A stretch of 64,000 nt of DNA from Gp1-AA133 sp963850425. Its GTDB lineage: Bacteria > Acidobacteriota > Terriglobia > Terriglobales > Acidobacteriaceae. The stretch spans positions 1-64,000 of the forward strand of contig CAWKLF010000003.1 in NCBI GenBank assembly GCA_963850425.1, given 5' to 3'. The notes under the pieces are model-generated. The model was not told the origin of the DNA, did not search any database, and saw nothing but the letters and a program-made list of their open reading frames with translations. Positions 43,571 through 52,918 of this stretch are shown piece by piece (the first letter of the stretch is position 1; the number at the start of each line of letters is the position of its first letter). The position numbers and the translations under genes were made by a program.

Positions 43571-45332
43571 GTGAGCATCGACAACCAAACTGCAACGCTT
43601 TCGGCAAACCGCGCCGCCGTGGATCGCGATTCCCGCAAAGCGAGGTTCGATCCCGGCCTGCTGGTGGTGCTCTCTCTGCCCTGGGTAGTTCTGCGTTTCG
43701 ACACCACGTGGCTGTTTGGATACGCGACGAGTTCGTTCGGGTTTATCGATCCCTGGGTGTATTTCGGATTCTTCTTCGATCTCACCCAGCACATTCGATC
43801 CTTCAAAGGCGCGTATTTCACTACACGCCTGACCTGGACCGTTCCCGGTGCATTTTTGTACCACCTGTTCTCGCCGCTAACCGCCACCTACGTTCTGCAT
43901 GTGGCGCTCTTCTACGGCTCGATACTTTCGCTATACCTCATCCTAAAGATTACGGTGAGCCGCCGGGCAGCATTGCTGGCGACCATGCTGATGGCGTTTC
44001 ACTCATACTTCTTGTGGAGCGTCGGTTGGTCCTACATCGACGGCCCCGCCAACACCTTCGTACTGCTGACGCTCGCCGCCCTGATGCTTGCCTCCAGGCT
44101 GCCGCGCCCAAGGTGGTGGTTGGTGGCAGCAGGCGTACTGGCAGCCATCGCTTTTTATTGCCAGTTTTTCCTGATCGTGTTTTCTCCGCTGGTCTTCGGT
44201 TTCTACTACTTCGCGCGCCCGGAAATGGGGAACCGCCGGTCCGCTTCGGAGTGGAAGCCCTTCGGGTGGGGATTTGCCTTCGTCACCGTTGCATTTGGCG
44301 CGTTCAACATGGCGATCAACGGACGTTTCCTTTTCTTCATCAACTCCGTGGGAACGGCTGCCAAGCTCGTGATCAATCACAACCCCTACAACGATTCGAC
44401 ATATGGCTGGCTGGCGGGCGCCTCCTGGCTTGTGCTGCCTGCGATCGCAACGATCGGCGCAGTCGTCTGCCTGCTGCGACGGCAAAGCATTCTGTCTGTC
44501 CCCAACGCGGAGTTCCTTCTCTTCTGGCAGCGTTATCTATTGTTGAGCGTCCTGATTATGGCGTTCTGGCAACTCGTCGGCCAGCCTGTCTTGCAGCTAT
44601 TCACCTACGCCAGCTATTTGATGCCGGCAGTTTTCCTCGCCCTGGGATCCCAAATCGCGGTTGTCACTCACCGTCTCCGCAAGGACTCCCTTGCGTTGAT
44701 CTACGTGGGGGTGTTGCTGGTCGGCATTCTTCCGCTTTATTTGCCGATCGATTCAGGTCTGATGCTCACCCTCAAACACCATTCCATCCTGTTCTCATCC
44801 GTAATCGGCGTAATCGCAGTCGCAACAATTGTGACGGAGACCCGATACGTGGCAGCTGCGGCGTTACTGGCCCTGTCCATCGGCCTGGGAGTCATTGAAC
44901 GTGACCACCAGCACACGAACGTGGTCTCACGGTTCTCTCCCCCATGACGAAGCTTCGCAAAAGTATGCAATGCTAGCCATCGTCGACAGCATCCACCTCA
45001 CGAAGGAACTCGATCCGAGCGACAACCTCTATTTCTGGTACGACGGCGAAGGCAGACTCGGCCGCCTGCATCGCTCCGTGGCGTCGACCTTTCTATGGGC
45101 ATACCGTCTGCAAAGCGAAACCTTCCCCGACTTCGGCCCCAAGGCTCCGCCCCCGCAGCGCCGCATTCTGATACTGACCGAAGACGCCAATCACGCCCTA
45201 CCGCAGGCCCAGGCATCCCTGGGGAAGGCCGGCCTGAGCGCAAATTTGCTTACGCAACGAAAAATTCAAGAGGGCCCTTTCCGCTGGGACGTGATAGAAA
45301 TCCAGATAACCGGGCCGTCACCGGCGGACTGA
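43571..45332 (+). CDS. Polytopic membrane glycosyltransferase-like protein (one frame break)
   Basis: About 587 codons if repaired. From the GTG at 43571 (a TTG at 43526 is possible) the N-terminal two-thirds has roughly ten hydrophobic segments and resembles GT-C/PMT-type glycosyltransferases, with SFGFIDPWVYFGFF in the first loop. Frame 1 ends near 44947; a downstream frame (from about 44935) holds a soluble tail HDEASQKYAMLAIVDS ... NLYFWYDGEGRLGRLHRSVAS that belongs to the same family. The switch falls in a CCCCC run at 44939-44943, which suggests one surplus C. The acceptor sugar or lipid is unknown. Confidence 0.6.
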
Positions 45333-45382
45333 ATTTTAGCGTTCTGGTGCCTCGCATTGTTGGCTGCCCAGAATCTCAATCT

Positions 45383-46057
45383 ATGGACTGGCAAGCGCTA
45401 ATCCTCACCCTGAAACTCGACCTGGTCGTCTGCGGATTGCTAATCCTGATCGGCGTCCCCATCGCGTTCGGGCTGGCATTCTGGCATTGGCGCTGGAAGT
45501 TCCTGATTGAAGCCATCGTGGCTCTGCCCCTGGTATTACCCCCAACCGTCCTCGGCTTCTACATGCTGCTCGCCATGGGGCCCCGCAGCCCCTTCGGAAA
45601 GCTATACGAAAGACTTTGGGGACACGGCCTGCCCTTCACATTTGAAGGCTTGGTAGTCGCGTCGGTGTTTTACAGTCTCCCGTTCATGGTGCAACCAGTC
45701 GCGGCGGCGTTCAGCGCGGTTGACCCCAAGCTGCTGTGTGCCTCGGCCGTGCTGGGGGCCTCACGGGTTCGCACGTTCGTGCGAGTCATACTGCCTCTAT
45801 CGGTCTCCGGCTTGCTCACCGGATTGGTGCTCACCTTCGCACACACGCTTGGCGAATTCGGCGTCGTCCTGATGGTGGGAGGAAATATTCCCGGGGCCAC
45901 GCGCACGGTCTCCATTTCGATCTACGACAACGTGCAGGCCCTGGACTTCGCGTCAGCCGGACAGACTTCGTTAGTCTTGCTGGCAGCGTCGTTCGTGATT
46001 CTTTCAATCGTCTATGCGCGGAACCGGGCCCCGGTCTTGTTGCCCAGGAAGCGCTAG
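45383..46057 (+). CDS. modB: Molybdate ABC transporter permease
   Basis: 224 aa from the ATG at 45383, with five to six hydrophobic segments. LPLVLPPTVLGFYML, the permease (EAA) loop GASRVRTFVRVILPLSVSGL and FAHTLGEFGVVLMVGGNIPG are characteristic of ModB. It carries molybdate with ModC and the binding protein ModA, neither of which is in the window. It could supply the molybdenum hydroxylase encoded about 10 kb upstream. Tungstate or sulfate permeases are close relatives. Confidence 0.85.
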   Translation: MDWQALILTLKLDLVVCGLLILIGVPIAFGLAFWHWRWKFLIEAIVALPLVLPPTVLGFYMLLAMGPRSPFGKLYERLWGHGLPFTFEGLVVASVFYSLPFMVQPVAAAFSAVDPKLLCASAVLGASRVRTFVRVILPLSVSGLLTGLVLTFAHTLGEFGVVLMVGGNIPGATRTVSISIYDNVQALDFASAGQTSLVLLAASFVILSIVYARNRAPVLLPRKR

Positions 46058-46119
46058 CCGGCGCTCGCCCCACCCGCAACTCTGCTACCCTGTTCCTTTT
46101 AACGATCGGAGAGCAAGCC

Positions 46120-47091
46120 ATGAAATACCGCACTCTTGGACGCACCAATTTCGAAGTAAGCGACATCGGCCACGGCCTTTGGGGCATGAGTGGATGGAGC
46201 GAAGCCGATGATGAGCAGTCACGCCAGTCCATTCAACTGGCCATCGACCTCGGCTGCAATTTCTTCGACACCGCCTGGGCCTACGGCAATGGCAAGAGCG
46301 ACGGCCTGCTGGGCGAAGCGCTCGCGCACAACAAAGGCAAGCGCATCTATGCCGCGTCCAAGATCCCGCCGAAAAATCTCCAGTGGCCGGCTCTGCCGAA
46401 GTACAAGTACACCGACGTCTTTCCCGCCGACCACGTCTTCAAATATGCCGAGAAGATCCGCGAGAAACTACAGGTCAAGACTATCGACGTCCTGCAATAC
46501 CATGTCTGGGACGACAGCTGGACCGATGAGCCCGAGTTTCGCAGCACGGTAGAGCGCCTCAAGCGCGACGGCCTGATCCACGCCTTCGGTCTAAGCCTGA
46601 ACCGCTGGGAACCGGAGAACGGCATCAAGGCTATTCGCACCGGCCTCATCGACGTAGTGCAGGTGATCTACAACATCTTCGACCAGGCGCCCCAGGACAA
46701 GCTATTTCCGGTCTGCCAGGAGCTGAACATCGGCGTGATCGCGCGCGTCCCTCTCGACGAAGGCAGCCTGGGTGGAAAAATGACGCTCCAAACCCGCTAT
46801 CCCGAGAGCGACTGGAGGGCGAAATACTTCGGACCGGAGAACCTGAAAGCTACCATCCCACGCGTTGAAAAACTGAAAGAGGTCGTGCCGTCGAGTATGA
46901 CCTTACCGGAGATGGCGCTGCGTTTCATCCTTGCCAATCCCGCGGTGAGCACCACCATCATCGGCATGCGAAAGCCCGATCACGTGCGCGGCAACGCGAA
47001 CACCAGTGACGCGCCTCGCCTGAGCGCCGACCTTCTCTCACGATTGAAGGAACACCGCTGGGATCGCAGACCACAAAGGTGGTCGGACTAG
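46120..47091 (+). CDS. Aldo/keto reductase
   Basis: 323 aa from the ATG at 46120 (GGAG 8-9 nt upstream). TIM-barrel AKR with the start motif YRTLGRTNFEVSDIGHGLWGM, the catalytic Asp/Tyr in FFDTAWAYGNGKSD, Lys in ASKIPPK, His in YHVWDD, and the NADP-site ending PAVSTTIIGMRKPDHV. It reduces carbonyls with NAD(P)H. The family is broad and the substrate cannot be deduced. It follows modB with a 62-nt gap. Confidence 0.85.
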   Translation: MKYRTLGRTNFEVSDIGHGLWGMSGWSEADDEQSRQSIQLAIDLGCNFFDTAWAYGNGKSDGLLGEALAHNKGKRIYAASKIPPKNLQWPALPKYKYTDVFPADHVFKYAEKIREKLQVKTIDVLQYHVWDDSWTDEPEFRSTVERLKRDGLIHAFGLSLNRWEPENGIKAIRTGLIDVVQVIYNIFDQAPQDKLFPVCQELNIGVIARVPLDEGSLGGKMTLQTRYPESDWRAKYFGPENLKATIPRVEKLKEVVPSSMTLPEMALRFILANPAVSTTIIGMRKPDHVRGNANTSDAPRLSADLLSRLKEHRWDRRPQRWSD

Positions 47092-47115
47092 GCGCGCAGA
47101 TTCCCAAGACCCGGA

Positions 47116-48375
47116 TCAGCGAACGAATACGAACGACGGGTCCGCCACCTTGATTGTCGACCGCCGCCGCGTGCCCGATGCGACGTTGTAAGCAACCAGC
47201 AGATGGTTCTCGACCAGCAGGATTTCCTTGTCGCTGATCCAACCAATCACGTAAGCATGCGGCAGATAAGCGGACCGATTGCTGGGATCGGCGGCGTTCA
47301 GCACTTCCACTGCAGGCATGTCCGCGAGGGCCTTGCGAATCTTGAGCGACTCCGCCGGGTTCGCCTGCCCTTGCTCGGAAAGTTGAATGGGCTGGCTCGA
47401 TTTTGCGCTGGCCTCAATGGTCATCGCCACACGGTCGTTTCCCGGCGACAGCTTGGCGTTCTCCGTGAAAAAGCTGACATCGTAGTCCGGATTCTTGAAT
47501 TGCAGTCGCTCGTCGAACAGGACCACCGTCCTGCCATGGGTCGACAAGATAGTCTGATCGTTACTCTGATTCTCCCAGCCACAGCAGCCGACGTCGAGTA
47601 TGGCGCTGATTATGATTTCGCCGTTGTCCTTCATGTCGAGCGCTCTCTGTAGCGCTTGCGGCAGGTCGGTTCCTGTCCAGGCACTCTCCCCTTCTTTGTA
47701 GAGGGTGCTGGTGAGATATTTGGTCTCGGTCTGCCCCTGGATCACTCGCGTCAGAAAGAAGTAGTTTTCGACGCCACCATCCGGCACCCAGAACCGCGCC
47801 TCCGGGCAGGTTTCCGAACACGATCCGGTCGAGCACCGGCATTCTGGAAAATCAAAGGTAGCGAGATCCCGCTTGTCCCGGCCCGTCAAGTCCGATTGCC
47901 AGGCCCGGAAGGTCGTGGTCACGCTAAGCTCGACATTTTCCCGCTCCAGCTTGTTGTACTGGTTGGCAAACCAGTAGAGGTGCGTGCCATCGGCGGACAA
48001 AAATGGCCAAGGCGAGGCTTCGGTCACTTTCTGGTTCGATCCCGATTGCGACGAGATGCGAATGATTTCCCGTCCAAGCTGCGCCCCGGTGTGACCATCC
48101 CAGAACCAGAACCGCTCTCCACTCTTGCCCGCGTCAGGCGATGGGTCGTCGCTGTTGGGGGCATACAGCATCTGGCCTTTGCGATTGATCTGGAAAATGC
48201 GAGCAGCCTTGGCCACTTCATTGGGCACAGTGACCGACTGCTTTCGTGCAAAGTTGGCCGGGTCATATTCGATGACCGTGTTCGGCTCGGTAAGCACCCA
48301 CAGCCTTGGGCCCTGGGCTGACAGAGGAATGGCAACGCTGAGCGTGACCAGCAGCCACGCGAATGCTTTCACCAT
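47116..48375 (-). CDS. Exported protein of unknown function
   Basis: 419 aa from the ATG at 48375, which opens a signal peptide (VKAFAWLLVTLSVAIPLSAQG). I do not recognise a family. The mature part looks beta-rich with WVLTEPNTVIEYDPANF and FLSADGTHLYWFANQY, reminiscent of propeller-like repeats, and has a Cys-rich loop (FPECRCSTGSCSETCPEARF) plus GCCGW. In-frame codons run to 48489 without leader character. It is convergent with the aldo/keto reductase and divergent from chdC. Confidence 0.55.
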   Translation of the reverse strand: MVKAFAWLLVTLSVAIPLSAQGPRLWVLTEPNTVIEYDPANFARKQSVTVPNEVAKAARIFQINRKGQMLYAPNSDDPSPDAGKSGERFWFWDGHTGAQLGREIIRISSQSGSNQKVTEASPWPFLSADGTHLYWFANQYNKLERENVELSVTTTFRAWQSDLTGRDKRDLATFDFPECRCSTGSCSETCPEARFWVPDGGVENYFFLTRVIQGQTETKYLTSTLYKEGESAWTGTDLPQALQRALDMKDNGEIIISAILDVGCCGWENQSNDQTILSTHGRTVVLFDERLQFKNPDYDVSFFTENAKLSPGNDRVAMTIEASAKSSQPIQLSEQGQANPAESLKIRKALADMPAVEVLNAADPSNRSAYLPHAYVIGWISDKEILLVENHLLVAYNVASGTRRRSTIKVADPSFVFVR

Positions 48376-48521
48376 AAGAAGAAAACCGTGATCCGGGTAT
48401 TCGACAGCATTGTAAATGCCCGGGCTTACAACCGACAGAGGGGGACAGCACCCGCGACTTCCTGGAATCTCGCGGCTTCCCACCGGCACGGGTACAATAA
48501 GTGCGCAACTGAGGATTACTC

Positions 48522-49391
48522 ATGACGACAACCAGACCTGTTCACAACGAGGCGGTGGCCTCGGAAATCCCCGCTGTTCCGCTTACTGTCGAGGGCTACA
48601 GCGTACTGCACCAGATGATGCGCTTTCGCTGGAGCGCATGGCGCCAGCTGAGCGAACCTGAGCGGCGCGCAATCGTAGAAGAGGCCGGTCCCGTACTGGC
48701 GGCCATGGAAAAGAACGCCAGCGGACAATCCGCCCTTTATTCGCTGCTGGGTCACAAAGGCGATCTGATGTTCGTGCACTTCCGCGAATCGTTCGATGAC
48801 CTGAACCGCGCCGAATTGCAGTTGACCCGGCTACGCCTGAGCCAATACTGGGAGCCTACGACTTCCTACCTCTCGATCATTGAGCTCGGGCTCTACGAAT
48901 CCACCACCAAGATCTACAAGACTCTGGTCGAGCGCGGCATTGAGCCGCATTCGGAAGAGTGGGGACGCGAAATTCGCGAGACTCTGGCCCGCCAGAAAGA
49001 AGCGATGCGGCCAAGGTTGTTCCCCGCGATTCCAGCCCATCGGTACGCGTGTTTTTATCCCATGGACCGCAAGCGCGGCGAAGACAAGAACTGGTACACC
49101 CTGCCCATCGAAGAGCGCGCCCGCCAGATGGGCGAGCACGGCTTGGTGGGCCGGCGTTATGCGGGAGAAGTTCGGCAGATCATCACAGGTTCGATCGGCT
49201 TCGACGACTGGGAGTGGGGCGTTGACTTGTTCGCCGATGATCCGCTGGTCTTCAAGAAGCTGATCTATGAAATGCGCTTTGATCACGTCAGTGCCGTGTA
49301 CGCGTTGTTTGGACAGTTCTACATCGGATTGCGCTGTCCCGCGGACAAGATTGGCGAATTGCTGGAAGGCGAGTTGCCCTCGGCAAAGTAG
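48522..49391 (+). CDS. chdC: Coproheme decarboxylase (chlorite-dismutase family)
   Basis: 289 aa. The chlorite-dismutase fold in its HemQ/ChdC form is shown by ACFYPMDRKRGEDKNWYTLP, containing the reactive Tyr region, and MGEHGLVGRRYAGEV, with the proximal His. It converts Fe-coproporphyrin III to heme b by two decarboxylations, the last step of the coproporphyrin route. N-terminal LTVEGYSVLHQMMRFRW is the first half of the dimeric barrel fold. Length is a little above the usual 250 aa because of an N-terminal extension. Confidence 0.88.
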   Translation: MTTTRPVHNEAVASEIPAVPLTVEGYSVLHQMMRFRWSAWRQLSEPERRAIVEEAGPVLAAMEKNASGQSALYSLLGHKGDLMFVHFRESFDDLNRAELQLTRLRLSQYWEPTTSYLSIIELGLYESTTKIYKTLVERGIEPHSEEWGREIRETLARQKEAMRPRLFPAIPAHRYACFYPMDRKRGEDKNWYTLPIEERARQMGEHGLVGRRYAGEVRQIITGSIGFDDWEWGVDLFADDPLVFKKLIYEMRFDHVSAVYALFGQFYIGLRCPADKIGELLEGELPSAK

Positions 49392-49399
49392 TCTGGAGG

Positions 49400-49455
49400 C
49401 GCCCGTTTCTTTGCGAACTCTGCGGCTTTCATCTGCGCTCTCTGCGTTTTAAAGA
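49400..49455 (-). repeat. CGCAGAG-class dispersed repeat
   Basis: TTTCTTTGCGAACTCTGCGGCTTTCATCTGCGCTCTCTGCGTTTTAAAG is the reverse complement of the type at 15801. It lies between chdC and the AhpD-like gene. Confidence 0.45.
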
Positions 49456-49514
49456 TGTTTTTGCAAACCAACACCTGAGGCGTGATCGTGAACACCTCAA
49501 TGGGAGGAAATGCA

Positions 49515-49913
49515 GTGTCGACCTTTGGCCTTATCGAATACGCCGACGCGAGCCCGGAAGTCCGCGCCGTTTACGACGACATCATGACGACCCGCAAGAC
49601 CGACTGGGTGAACAATTTCTGGAAAGCGATCGCGCACGACCCGGGCATGCTGAAGAGGACATGGGAGGATATCAAGCAGATCATGGCGCCCGGCGCGCTC
49701 GACCCGCTCACCAAGGAACTCGTGTACCTCGCGGTGAGCGTGAGCAATCAGTGCAACTACTGTATTGCGTCGCACACCGCCGGAGCTCGCGGCAAGGGCA
49801 TGACGGATGCGATGTTCAAGGAGTTGATGGCCATCGTGGGCATGGCCAACGAAACCAACAAAGTCGTTTCCGGCTACCAGGTCGAAATCGATGAGAGGTT
49901 TAAGACTCCGTAG
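49515..49913 (+). CDS. Carboxymuconolactone decarboxylase/AhpD-like protein
   Basis: 132 aa from the GTG at 49515, chosen because GGGAGG lies 7 nt upstream; a GTG at 49482 and ATG at 49500 are in frame but lack such a site. The redox motif CNYCIASH (CxxCxxxH) with the preceding Glu (KELVYLAVSVSNQ) matches the AhpD-like fold, used for peroxide defence or as alkylhydroperoxidase partner. The small, all-helical size fits. Placed after chdC, a heme-related peroxide role is possible but not shown. Confidence 0.8.
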   Translation: MSTFGLIEYADASPEVRAVYDDIMTTRKTDWVNNFWKAIAHDPGMLKRTWEDIKQIMAPGALDPLTKELVYLAVSVSNQCNYCIASHTAGARGKGMTDAMFKELMAIVGMANETNKVVSGYQVEIDERFKTP

Positions 49914-49960
49914 AATATAACCACAAAGGCAAGAAATTCCGGCAAGAGTGAGCAGGACGC

Positions 49961-50386
49961 TTATTCTTTTTCTTCGCGTACCTTCGCGTCCTTAGCGGTT
50001 AAAGCTTTTGTCGGCGTTTCTTCCCAGGCTACGCCTTCCTGCGAGGACGCAGGACTTTGCTTCGATCTCCGACGCTTTTTGCTCGCACTTTGCTCTGAGT
50101 CTCCCGAGAACTTGTACTCGTGCAATTTCATATTGACGCGCCAGCCCCGGAACGTCACGCCCTCCATCTCCAGACGCAGACGTTGATCGAGCGCCGAATG
50201 TCCGCGCAGCTTGATCTCGCCGCCCGCTCCCAGAATCCGGTGCCAGGGCAGACCACCCGCCGTGCGCAACGTCCGCGCCACCAGTCGCGCTCCGCGTGGA
50301 TATCCGGCGGCTTTGGCGACCGCTCCGTAGGTGGAAACGTATCCACGGGGCACTTGCTGAATGGCGGCAATGATACGATTGCTCAT
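49961..50386 (-). CDS. Alkyltransferase-like (ATL) DNA repair protein, Trp in place of catalytic Cys
   Basis: 141 aa from the ATG at 50386. The DNA-binding domain of O6-alkylguanine-DNA methyltransferase is complete: VPRGYVSTYGAVAKAAGYP, ARLVARTLR and GLPWHRILGAGGEI. The active-site PCHR reads PWHR, the hallmark of ATL proteins that bind O6-alkylguanine and pass it to nucleotide excision repair without transfer. After about residue 95 there is a basic, low-complexity tail, and its last residues (LTAKDAKVREEKE) are encoded by the dispersed repeat at 49965-50005. Confidence 0.85.
   Translation of the reverse strand: MSNRIIAAIQQVPRGYVSTYGAVAKAAGYPRGARLVARTLRTAGGLPWHRILGAGGEIKLRGHSALDQRLRLEMEGVTFRGWRVNMKLHEYKFSGDSEQSASKKRRRSKQSPASSQEGVAWEETPTKALTAKDAKVREEKE
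49965..50005 (-). repeat. TTAACCGCTAAGGACGCGAAGG repeat inside a coding end
   Basis: TTCTTCGCGTACCTTCGCGTCCTTAGCGGTTAAAG is the reverse complement of ACCGC(T/A)AAGGACGCGAAGG words and resembles 15858-15890. Here it forms the last codons of the ATL gene, so insertion or spread of the repeat seems to have changed the protein end. Confidence 0.5.
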
Positions 50387-50561
50387 CTCGATTTTCCGTC
50401 TGGTGCAACCTGTTATTTTGCACAGCTGGTCATCGCGACCTGTGACGCGTTGACTGTCGAGGCACACTCGCCGCGGCGGAGCATCTCGGTCGAAAAAGTG
50501 TGCATCCGAGGTCCCAAGGGCGTCGGCGTGCGTTTTTACAAATTTTTACAGGAGCGTAGCA

Positions 50562-51285
50562 ATGAGAAGCAAGCTATCCAGGATTGTCCCGTTCGCCATA
50601 GCGTTGATTTGCCTGGCTGTCGCTTTTCTGAGCCGTGGGTTGTAGCTCGAGTAAGGTCCGGTACCGCTTCGTACAAGCCGCCACCACCATCCAAAACAAC
50701 GTTGATCTGCGGGTTGATGGTAAGACCGTGCAAACGGCAGTAGGTTACGGTCAACCCGGGTCGTACCACAGCGCCAGTTCCGGCTCGCGTAAATTTGATA
50801 TTTTCAATACCGGCACGACCACCAACCCTATCGTTAGTGAGTCCGTAAAACTAGGCAGTGGGGACACAACGCTGATCCTTCAAAACACGGACACCACGGC
50901 CACTGCGAATGTGCTTTCCCCGTACACGGATGACAATACTGCGCCCACTACCGGAAACGCGAAGCTCCGGATCATTCACTCCTCGCTCAATGCGGGAAGG
51001 GTTGATGTTTATGTCGTGCCCGCTGGACAGTCGATCGCCGGCTTCAACCCACAGATTTCCGGCTTAACGTTTCAACAGGCTCCTGCGCCGCCCAACACGT
51101 ATCTCTCACTCGCGGCGGCCTCCTATGACGTGATCGTGACGCAAGCCGGTACTCAGAACATCCTGAACAATCTCATCACGAACAATTATTCTCTCACTGC
51201 CGGCCAGATCCGGACGTTTGTGATTATCGACTCATCCTTTGGCGGCGGCCCGTTCCAGGAAATCATCTTGAACGATCTGAACTGA
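50562..51285 (+). CDS. DUF4397 domain lipoprotein (one frame break)
   Basis: The ATG at 50562 has AGGAG 7 nt upstream and opens a leader MRSKLSRIVPFAIALICLAV; that frame stops at 50643. In another frame from 50635 comes GCSSSKVRYRFVQAA and a DUF4397 domain (FVQAATTIQNNVDLRVDG, IIHSSLNAGRVDVYVVP, YLSLAAASYDVIV). Joining them gives a lipobox-like SRGCSSS. One base too many in the GTGGGTTG region explains the break. DUF4397 proteins are secreted beta-sandwich proteins of unknown role. About 230 aa when repaired. Confidence 0.7.
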
Positions 51286-51404
51286 TTGATCCGATAGGAA
51301 AAGTAATTCACCCATCACAGAGGGCACGGAGTTTGAAACACGGCTTTCTAGCTTCCACCGTGCGTCCTCTATGGGTTGAGCTCTTGGTCCTTCGCCAAGA
51401 AAAT

Positions 51405-52328
51405 CTAGAGGGCAATCCAGCCCGCATAAATCAATGCCAGAGATACTAGCGAGATGAGCAGCCAAAGCAGCATTCCCTGAATGAGCGGGCGATGGCCTAC
51501 TTCCTTCAGCGTGGCTAGCGAGAGGCCCGTTCCGATGAGGAAGAGGGTCGCGGTCAGACCCAGCTTGGCCAGTCGTGAAAAGAACGAGTAGATGGGTTGA
51601 CCCGCCGGGAAATACGTATTGCATACCGCCGCCAGACAGAACAGCGCGATGAACCAGGGCCACTGAATTTTAGCCTTAGAGTGCTTCATGAGCGCTGTCG
51701 CAAGAGCAAGGGGAACGATCCATAGGGCGCGCGCTAGTTTTACGGTAGTCCCTACCTGCAAGGCCGTCGCGCCATACTTGGCCGCCGCCCCCACGACGGA
51801 ACTCGTATCGTGAATGGCGAGCGCCGCCCACAGGCCGAACTGCGTCTGGGTGAGACTGAGCGCCGCACCAATCGCCGGAAACGTCAACAGAGCCACGGAA
51901 TTGAGCACAAACACCGTTCCCAGCGAGACGGCCATTTCCTCGTCGCTGGCCCCGGTGATTGGCCCGACCGCGGCGATGGCGCTGCCACCGCAAATGGCGG
52001 TGCCTGTGGAAATCAGGTACGCGGCCGTCGTAGGGACATGCCAAAGTCTCCCCAAAAGCATGCCCATGGCCATGGCGAATGAAATGCTCAGCAGGGTGTA
52101 GATGAAACCGCTGCGCCCGGCGCGAATCACGTCGTGCAGATTCATGCCAAACCCCAGCCCTACGACCGAGGCTTGCAGCAGCCATTTCGACCCAGCCGCC
52201 GACTGCCTGGGAAAGGGATGGGTGAAGATCAGGCCAAATGCCAGGCCGATGGCCAATGCGACTGGGGGCGAGACATAACCGCTGGCTGCGCACACCAATC
52301 CAACAAAGAAAATAATTTTGGACGTCAT
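51405..52328 (-). CDS. YeiH family membrane protein (putative sulfate exporter family)
   Basis: 307 aa from the ATG at 52328; an ATG at 52367 would add 13 residues. About ten hydrophobic segments with GLGFGMNLHDVIRAG, STGTAICGGSAIAAVGP, LAIHDTSSVVGAA and LTATLFLIGTGLS, all hallmarks of YeiH/UPF0324. The function of the family is not firmly known. It lies between the DUF4397 lipoprotein and the STAS gene, with no clear metabolic link. Confidence 0.85.
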   Translation of the reverse strand: MTSKIIFFVGLVCAASGYVSPPVALAIGLAFGLIFTHPFPRQSAAGSKWLLQASVVGLGFGMNLHDVIRAGRSGFIYTLLSISFAMAMGMLLGRLWHVPTTAAYLISTGTAICGGSAIAAVGPITGASDEEMAVSLGTVFVLNSVALLTFPAIGAALSLTQTQFGLWAALAIHDTSSVVGAAAKYGATALQVGTTVKLARALWIVPLALATALMKHSKAKIQWPWFIALFCLAAVCNTYFPAGQPIYSFFSRLAKLGLTATLFLIGTGLSLATLKEVGHRPLIQGMLLWLLISLVSLALIYAGWIAL

Positions 52329-52376
52329 CGAGGAAAAGGCCGGGAGCGGATGATGCGCCCGGCCCATGGAATTCAG

Positions 52377-52733
52377 CTACGCGGCCGCACCCTTTCGAAA
52401 GGATTGGATCGCTTCTTCTTCGGTCTCGTAAACCTCGAAGATTGTGAGCAGCTTGGTGACCTGCAGCAAATCGCCTACGCGCTGCGTCAGGTTGCAGAGT
52501 TTTATCGATCCGCCCGAGTTGTGCGCGGTCGTGTAAAGAGCCACCAGCGTACCCAGCCCGCCGGAATCGATATAGCTGACGCCGCCGAGATTAAGCACGA
52601 TTTTCTTATTCTGCGCGATCAAAGCTTTCACGGTGTCCCGGAGCTCGGCCGATTCTTCTCCGAAAACGATGCGGCCATCGCAATTCAGGACCAGGATGTC
52701 CTGGACGGTACGAGTAGTCAGTTTCAGTTGCAT
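52377..52733 (-). CDS. STAS-domain anti-sigma factor antagonist
   Basis: 118 aa from the ATG at 52733, with AAGGAG 8 nt upstream; in-frame codons up to 52805 lack a site. The SpoIIAA-like STAS domain is complete with LVLNCDGRIVFGEESAEL and the regulatory Ser in SYIDSGGLGTLVALY. Such proteins release sigma factors by binding an anti-sigma kinase when unphosphorylated. No partner kinase or sigma gene is adjacent. Confidence 0.85.
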   Translation of the reverse strand: MQLKLTTRTVQDILVLNCDGRIVFGEESAELRDTVKALIAQNKKIVLNLGGVSYIDSGGLGTLVALYTTAHNSGGSIKLCNLTQRVGDLLQVTKLLTIFEVYETEEEAIQSFRKGAAA

Positions 52734-52897
52734 GGGGAGCGCTCCTTGCGCAATGCGAAACAATTGTCCGCGGAAAAGCCTACCCCTTCGGAGGCGGACA
52801 CGCAAGGGCTAGAAGCCTTGAATTTACTGGCTTTTTCCGCTTTGGAAATCTCGCCCCGCAGGCCTTCCAGAGCCGCCCGGGGCGAGCTGACATCACG

Positions 52898-52903
52898 TAT
52901 AAT
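52898..52903 (+). promoter_or_regulatory. -10 box TATAAT upstream of dnaX
   Basis: A perfect TATAAT lies 15 nt before the dnaX ATG, implying a very short leader. No convincing -35 at normal distance. Confidence 0.3.
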
Positions 52904-52918
52904 CAAGGCTTCTTATTC

